From assembly GCA_027858145.1 (NCBI GenBank), contig JAQIDF010000039.1:1-9051 (forward strand): a stretch of 9,051 bases of DNA, read 5' to 3'. Shown one piece after another: positions 5,170 to 9,051 of this stretch. The notes below the pieces were generated by a model. It did no database searches and had not been told where the DNA came from. It saw nothing but the letters and a program-made list of their open reading frames with translations. The position numbers and the translations under genes were made by a program. The DNA is from Prolixibacteraceae bacterium (GTDB taxonomy: Bacteria > Bacteroidota > Bacteroidia > Bacteroidales > Prolixibacteraceae). Positions within the stretch are counted from its first letter, which is position 1. Every line of letters begins with the position of its first letter.

Positions 5170-6585
5170 TTATTTCCCCTTGCCCGAAAAGCAATTAATA
5201 AGCGTGTAAATCAGTATTTTGAAATCCAAATAAAGAGAAATATTTTTCAGGTAGATAATATCGAAAGGTGCCCGCTCTACCATTTGCTCAATATCCGAGG
5301 CATATCCGTATTTAACCTGACCCCATGATGTGATTCCCGGTCTGATACGCTGAAGTTGAATGTAATGAGGTGCCTTCCTCTTTATCTCATCAATATAGTG
5401 CTGGCGCTCGGGGCGTGGCCCTACAAGCGACATGTCGCCTTTTATTACATTGTAGAATTGTGGGATTTCATCGATGTGTGTGCGCCGCATGAACTGGCCA
5501 AACGTGGTGATGCGCGGATCGTTTGTCGATGAGAGGGCAGGGCCATTGGGTTCTGCATCTGGCACCATGCTTCTGAATTTGTAAATTGTAAATTCATTTC
5601 CGTAGCGTCCCACTCTTTTTTGGGAGTACAAAATTGGCCCTTTTGATGAGGTTTTTATCCCAAAATAAACCAAAGGAAAAAATGGGGCAAAAATGATTAG
5701 TGCCAGGGTTGAAAAAGAAACATCAATTAAGCGTTTTATGTTTTCCTGCCAGGCAGGCATAATTCCATTTGATATTTTTACGAGGGGGCTCGAGTACACC
5801 GTACTCATTTTTACACTTCCTGAAAGAATATCATACATGTCGGGTATGGCTTTAACGTTAATGTTTCGGTAATCGAGTGCCGATAAAATATGTTGAATCT
5901 TGTTATGCTCTGAAGTTTCTATGGCCAGGATGATTTCTTCAATGTTGCTTTCGTCAATTATTCTTGGTATGTCTTCAATCGATCCTAAATGTGGTGTGTA
6001 CTCATTGAGCTGCAGGTCGTTTCGGTCGTTAATTCTCACAAAGCCAATAATCCGGTTGCCAGTAGTACGTATGTTCGATGCCATTTCGATGTACAGGTTC
6101 ACAGCTTGAGCACTGCCTCCCACGATGAGTGTGTTGAAACCTATTTCCCTATTTTGTATTTTATGACTTGTTTGGCTGGTTAAAATTAATCTTGGAATAA
6201 GTATGAGGAAAAAGTGAAGGCCCAACAGGGTGAAATATAGACTGTAATAATGTTTGTAAGTCGATATTGAATCGTCGAGCAATAGGGTGAAAAAGATAAT
6301 GGTAACACCAATGATTGTTGTAAAAGCTGTTTGTCCCAGGTCAATTAATCGGGAACGGCGATATATATTGCGGTAAAATCCGGTAATGTAATAGAAAATC
6401 AACCAAAAAGTTGGAATGACAACAAGTGCAACCCAAAAATTAGCATCAATTTTAATGGTGCCGGTTTGATGGAAAAACTCGTTTTCAATGTAAACCCGCC
6501 TGAAAATATAAAATAAACTCCATGCTATAGCTGCTGCTAATGCATCTAATATCATGTACCTTGCTACCTGTCTTCGGTTATTCAT
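5170..6585 (-). CDS. Undecaprenyl-phosphate sugar-1-phosphate transferase (WbaP/WcaJ-type polyprenyl glycosylphosphotransferase)
   Basis: This membrane enzyme moves a sugar-1-phosphate from a nucleotide sugar onto undecaprenyl phosphate, the first step of capsule, O-antigen or exopolysaccharide repeat-unit synthesis. From the ATG at 6585 it has 471 residues, typical of the large form. Four transmembrane helices (about 11-28, 51-70, 88-103, 115-134) precede a Rossmann-like CoA-binding-type domain (about 150-270, NTLIVGGSAQAVN). Another membrane helix (about 288-311) leads into the catalytic Bac_transf domain: KRLIDV (284-289), QKRVGRYGNEFTIYKFRSM (322-340), the DE dyad D372/E373 in IDEIPQFYNVIKGDMSLVGPRPE, and RPGITSWGQV (415-424). 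A TTG at 6606 in the same frame would add seven residues; the ATG fits the usual MNxRRQxARY start. The sugar cannot be assigned. No other glycosyltransferase or polysaccharide export gene is in the window, so it may act with a locus elsewhere. Confidence 0.95.
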   Translation of the reverse strand: MNNRRQVARYMILDALAAAIAWSLFYIFRRVYIENEFFHQTGTIKIDANFWVALVVIPTFWLIFYYITGFYRNIYRRSRLIDLGQTAFTTIIGVTIIFFTLLLDDSISTYKHYYSLYFTLLGLHFFLILIPRLILTSQTSHKIQNREIGFNTLIVGGSAQAVNLYIEMASNIRTTGNRIIGFVRINDRNDLQLNEYTPHLGSIEDIPRIIDESNIEEIILAIETSEHNKIQHILSALDYRNINVKAIPDMYDILSGSVKMSTVYSSPLVKISNGIMPAWQENIKRLIDVSFSTLALIIFAPFFPLVYFGIKTSSKGPILYSQKRVGRYGNEFTIYKFRSMVPDAEPNGPALSSTNDPRITTFGQFMRRTHIDEIPQFYNVIKGDMSLVGPRPERQHYIDEIKRKAPHYIQLQRIRPGITSWGQVKYGYASDIEQMVERAPFDIIYLKNISLYLDFKILIYTLINCFSGKGK

Positions 6586-6658
6586 GCATGTATTATTGTT
6601 GGTCAAACGATAAAGAATTGCATTATTATTAACGCTTGGGTTTTTTAGAAATTGCGCA

Positions 6659-6666
6659 CAAAGCTA
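6659..6666 (-). promoter_or_regulatory. Candidate -7 box for the sugar-phosphate transferase gene
   Basis: On the minus strand this reads TAGCTTTG, an exact TAnnTTTG match, about 73 bases before the ATG at 6585. The expected -33 region (around 6685-6690) reads TTTTTA instead of TTTG. The box lies just after the stop of the upstream small gene (6683), consistent with separate transcription of the transferase. Confidence 0.45.
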
Positions 6667-6682
6667 TCTTTTTTATCTTTCT

Positions 6683-7063
6683 CTAAAAATCCTGAATAAT
6701 AATGTCTTTTACTTTATGGAGAATTTTTAACACCATTAAGTAATGAGTGAGGCAAAAAGCAGGTTTATTGTTATGAATAATGTGAAGTGCAAAAGATTCC
6801 AGACTTCTGGATTTTAGTTGTTCTGTTGTTGGGTTGTCGCATTTGAAGCGTACACCACTTGAATTTTCAAGATAAGCATTGGTGAAATTGAAAATAAAAC
6901 TTTCGCGTTTGTCTTCAAATCGCAAGATGTGTTCATTGTTGTTGTCTTTGGTTAAAATAATAAATCCGTATGAGTGGTCGTACATTTTGAGCCTGATTGT
7001 TATAACAGATTTTCCTTTAGGTGATATGTCCATCGAATTGATGTCTGTTTTTTTGACATGCAT
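6683..7063 (-). CDS. Hypothetical protein, possibly 5'-frameshifted
   Basis: I do not recognise this protein. The ATG-to-stop frame at these coordinates is 126 residues with alternating hydrophobic/polar segments (SVITIRLKMYDHSYGFIILTKD) that suggest beta strands, and an Ile/Lys-rich end. It has no signal peptide, membrane helix or known motif. The open frame continues 35 codons upstream, to a TAA at 7169-7171, with protein-like content (HELRETLLNAVSLITIKNP) but no ATG, GTG or TTG; only CTG (7102) and ATT (7081) are available. An ATG at 7164 in a neighbouring frame (M-A-Y-I-S-stop) would join this frame if one T were added to the TTT run at 7152-7154. The gene may therefore be longer, with a start-proximal frameshift or sequence error. 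It is on the same strand as the sugar transferase, with a gap of 97 bases. Coding status is likely but unproven. Confidence 0.55.
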   Translation of the reverse strand: MHVKKTDINSMDISPKGKSVITIRLKMYDHSYGFIILTKDNNNEHILRFEDKRESFIFNFTNAYLENSSGVRFKCDNPTTEQLKSRSLESFALHIIHNNKPAFCLTHYLMVLKILHKVKDIIIQDF

Positions 7064-7212
7064 GGGATTCTTTATGGTAATTAAGCTAACTGCATTTAAC
7101 AGGGTTTCTCTTAGCTCGTGTTGGGATTTTACATTCTTGTGTATTTTTAAGAAATGTAAGCCATTTATTTATAACGGGTTTCTTTTTTCGTAAAAAAAAG
7201 CATTTAAAAAAC

Positions 7213-7242
7213 TTTTCTCATGCTTTATTCGGATTAACTTTG
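7213..7242 (+). promoter_or_regulatory. Bacteroidota-type promoter for the isoaspartate methyltransferase operon
   Basis: An exact -7 box TAACTTTG lies at 7235-7242, with a near-consensus -33 TTTT at 7213-7216 about 19 bases upstream. The -7 octamer is identical to that of the DUF4294 gene. It implies a leader of about 30 bases before the ATG at 7281. The rest of the gap from 7064 to 7280 holds the possible upstream extension of the minus-strand hypothetical gene and nothing else I can identify. Confidence 0.65.
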
Positions 7243-7280
7243 AATTTAATCTAATAACGAATATAACGATTAAAAGTTTT

Positions 7281-7925
7281 ATGGTTCACGATTCATTGCG
7301 GCATAAAGGTATGCGTCGGAAATTGGTGGAAACGGTTGCAGAGAAAGGAATTACCGACCAGTCGGTGCTCGATGCTATCGGTAAAGTGCCACGACACCTT
7401 TTTATGGAAAGCAGCTTTGTTAAGTTTGCATACAAAGACCAGGCGTTCCCGATTGGAGCCGGGCAAACCATTTCGCAACCCTATACCGTAGCTTTTCAAA
7501 CTCAACTTTTAAATGTTGCACCCAATAGTAAAATACTGGAGGTGGGCACCGGCTCTGGCTATCAGGCGGCGGTATTGCTTGAAATGGGCACACAGGTTTT
7601 TTCCATTGAGCGGCAGCGCGAACTGTATGTAAAAGTGCAACAACTTTTGCCCAAAATAGGTTACCATCCGCGTTTCTTTTTTGGCGACGGTTACAAAGGG
7701 CTGCCAACCTATGGGCCATTCGATGGCATTGTTGTTACAGCTGGTGCGCCGTATATTCCTGAAGCCCTGAAACAACAATTGAAAGTTGGGGCACGGTTGG
7801 TGATACCAGTAAGCAAAGGTGAACATCAGGTGATGACGGTTGTTGAACGTGTAAGTGAAACTGAATTTGATGAAAAGCAATACGGCATGTTTAGTTTTGT
7901 GCCCATGCTTAAAGGAACGAGTTAA
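7281..7925 (+). CDS. pcm: Protein-L-isoaspartate O-methyltransferase
   Basis: This 214-residue cytoplasmic repair enzyme (EC 2.1.1.77) methylates L-isoaspartyl residues in aged proteins, using SAM, so that they can revert to aspartate. The family signature AYKDQAFPIGAGQTISQPYTVA spans 50-71. SAM-binding motif I is ILEVGTGSGYQAAVL (85-99), followed by an acidic residue at the end of strand 2 (SIER), GDGYKG (135-140), FDGIVVTAGAP (147-157) and GARLVIPV (170-177). The end, FSFVPMLKG, is also typical. The length matches the bacterial family. The ATG at 7281 has no clear Shine-Dalgarno site, which is usual here. The metallo-hydrolase gene follows after 19 bases in the same direction, so the two probably share the promoter at 7213-7242. 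Confidence 0.97.
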   Translation: MVHDSLRHKGMRRKLVETVAEKGITDQSVLDAIGKVPRHLFMESSFVKFAYKDQAFPIGAGQTISQPYTVAFQTQLLNVAPNSKILEVGTGSGYQAAVLLEMGTQVFSIERQRELYVKVQQLLPKIGYHPRFFFGDGYKGLPTYGPFDGIVVTAGAPYIPEALKQQLKVGARLVIPVSKGEHQVMTVVERVSETEFDEKQYGMFSFVPMLKGTS

Positions 7926-7944
7926 TTTTTAATAAGCAGAAAAA

Positions 7945-8580
7945 ATGAAAGTTAAGATATTTCCATTCAATCCTTTGCAGGAAAATACATTTGTATTGTA
8001 CGACGATACGGGCGAATGCGCCATTGTTGACCCCGGTTGTTTCAATGATGAAGAATTTAAACAGCTTGATTCTTTTATTACAGAAAACAACTTGAAACCG
8101 GTGAAGTTAATTAATACCCACTGCCATTTCGACCATATTTTTGGTGTTGACCGATGTCGCGAAAAATACGGACTGCAATGGGAGGCACACCCCGATGATG
8201 CATTTTTGGTGGAATCGGCCCCTTCGCAGGGTGCCATGTTCGGGATGAATATGGCACATATTGAACCTGCCGAAAAAGCTTTAAACGAAGGCGATGCCAT
8301 TAAGTTTGGCAATACAACACTACAACTCTTTCATGTGCCGGGCCATTCGCCGGGCAGCTTATGTTTTTATGATGCCGAAAGTGGCAACCTGATTGTAGGT
8401 GATGTGCTTTTCAGGGGGAGTATTGGCCGTACCGATTTGCCAAAAGGCGATTACGATACATTAATTGGTGGCATTAAACAGAAGTTGTTACCTCTGCCCA
8501 ATGGTATTACTGTATTTCCGGGACATGGGCCAACCACAACCATTGCCAATGAAATAGAAGGTAACCCATTTCTTCAATAA
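7945..8580 (+). CDS. MBL-fold metallo-hydrolase, glyoxalase II-like (YcbL-type)
   Basis: This 211-residue protein has the metallo-beta-lactamase fold and a complete two-metal site: H59, H61, D63 and H64 in THCHFDH, H134 in VPGHSPGS, D153 in VGDVLFRGSIGRTDLP, and H194 in FPGHGPTT. The motif GSIGRTDLP and the short length, without the C-terminal substrate domain of classical glyoxalase II, match the YcbL-type subgroup. Members of this subgroup hydrolyse thioesters such as S-D-lactoylglutathione in vitro; the substrate here is not known, and Bacteroidota generally lack glutathione. It follows the isoaspartate methyltransferase gene by 19 bases, with an A-rich, weakly purine leader (AGAAAAA), and is likely co-transcribed. 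Its TAA abuts the stop codon of the convergent kinase gene with no base between them. Confidence 0.93.
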   Translation: MKVKIFPFNPLQENTFVLYDDTGECAIVDPGCFNDEEFKQLDSFITENNLKPVKLINTHCHFDHIFGVDRCREKYGLQWEAHPDDAFLVESAPSQGAMFGMNMAHIEPAEKALNEGDAIKFGNTTLQLFHVPGHSPGSLCFYDAESGNLIVGDVLFRGSIGRTDLPKGDYDTLIGGIKQKLLPLPNGITVFPGHGPTTTIANEIEGNPFLQ

Positions 8581-9051
8581 TTAAACCATGTCAATGAGAT
8601 ATCGATAGTAGTTCTTATCTGAATTAAATATTGCTTTTTTAATCTCTTCAACCCAGCTTTTTATTTTTGGGTTTTTTTGTTCTGTTTCAGTAAGCACTTT
8701 TTTGATTTCACCAATTTGATAGGGCTTTAACTTATTCAATCTTTCCGTTGTGCCCTTTAATATTTGTTTTTCTGTTTCGTTAAAAAACTCATTGTATTTA
8801 TTCTGGAAAGAGTTATAGAAGCTGTTATTCCCTTTTCTTAGCGATGATTTGATATTTGTCCCCTGTGGTAGTTTGAAGTAAAAGGTTGTACCTTCTCCTT
8901 CTTTTGTGTAAAAGTCGATAGATCCCCCATGTGATTCGATTGCCATTTTGCAAAATGTGAGTCCAATACCTGTAGTTCCTTTTTGTTGTTTTAGTGACGA
9001 AATATATTGTCCGAATTTTTTAAATACCAGGTCTTTTTTTTCTTCGGGTAT
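8581..9051 (-). CDS. Histidine kinase C-terminal part (HATPase domain plus C-terminal extension), start beyond window
   Basis: The open frame continues upstream of the internal ATG at 8946 to the window edge, so 156 C-terminal residues are visible. The first part is the end of an HATPase_c domain: IPEEKKDLVFKKF follows the position of the G1 box, the G2 box GTTGIGLTFCKMAIESHGG is at visible residues 25-43, and GEGTTFYFKLP closes the fold. The HisKA, N and G1 motifs lie off the window. After the kinase fold comes an extension of about 90 residues, rich in Lys, Glu and Asn, with YQIGEIKKVL and a tail IKSWVEEIKKAIFN...YYRYLIDMV, probably helical. From memory, similar tails occur at the ends of some hybrid kinases, but I cannot confirm this. 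No receiver domain is present at this C-terminus. The upstream domain makeup and any partner regulator are unknown. No terminator is visible before the convergent gene. Confidence 0.9.
   Translation of the reverse strand: MPEEKKDLVFKKFGQYISSLKQQKGTTGIGLTFCKMAIESHGGSIDFYTKEGEGTTFYFKLPQGTNIKSSLRKGNNSFYNSFQNKYNEFFNETEKQILKGTTERLNKLKPYQIGEIKKVLTETEQKNPKIKSWVEEIKKAIFNSDKNYYRYLIDMV

Noticed and set aside
6586..6606. TTG start at 6606 for the sugar-phosphate transferase
   Set aside because: The ATG at 6585 gives the usual N-terminus for the family, and the extra seven residues (MTNNNTC) look non-conserved.
7420..7880. Overlapping minus-strand open frames across the isoaspartate methyltransferase gene
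   Set aside because: The plus strand encodes the complete enzyme with all its motifs; the minus-strand frames have no protein-family features.
8944..8946. ATG at 8946 as the start of a 121-residue gene
   Set aside because: The open frame continues to the window edge, and the residues upstream complete the HATPase G2 box (GTTGIGLTFCK), so the ATG is internal.

Overview
The window looks like chromosomal DNA of a member of Bacteroidota, probably near Bacteroidales/Marinilabiliales. The reasons are exact matches to the Bacteroidota -7 promoter element (TAnnTTTG) near several starts, A-rich leaders with little Shine-Dalgarno signal, a DUF4294 protein (a family largely confined to this phylum), and an RprXY-like two-component pair. 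The DNA is AT-rich. I see no tRNA, rRNA, CRISPR array, insertion sequence or phage gene.

Layout. (1) Positions 1-1824, minus strand: a sensor kinase overlapping its OmpR-family response regulator, which runs off the left edge. (2) Positions 1825-2344: a divergent control region with an array of TTAAC repeats spaced like an OmpR/PhoB-type operator, then a small exported Cys/Lys-rich repeat protein on the plus strand with a clear terminator. (3) Positions 2353-4332, minus strand: a SpoU/TrmH-family RNA methyltransferase and a complete arginine deiminase. (4) Positions 4404-5061, plus strand: an exported DUF4294 protein whose promoter lies almost on its GTG start. (5) Positions 5170-7164, minus strand: a polyprenyl-phosphate sugar-1-phosphate transferase for surface polysaccharide, and upstream of it an unrecognised, possibly frameshifted small gene. 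(6) Positions 7213-8580, plus strand: a likely two-gene operon of protein-L-isoaspartate methyltransferase and a glyoxalase-II-like metallo-hydrolase. (7) Positions 8581-9051, minus strand: the C-terminal part of another histidine kinase, running off the right edge.

Most genes are housekeeping or envelope functions in short, independently transcribed units. The most interesting part is region 1-2344. A kinase with four cysteines in its extracytoplasmic sensor loop is divergent from a secreted protein with six cysteines spaced 7, 8 or 11 residues apart, and the DNA between them carries a phased direct-repeat operator candidate. This is consistent with an envelope redox or metal/thiol response circuit in which the regulator controls both itself and the Cys-rich protein. 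That function is inferred; the repeats, cysteines and gene arrangement are read directly from the sequence.
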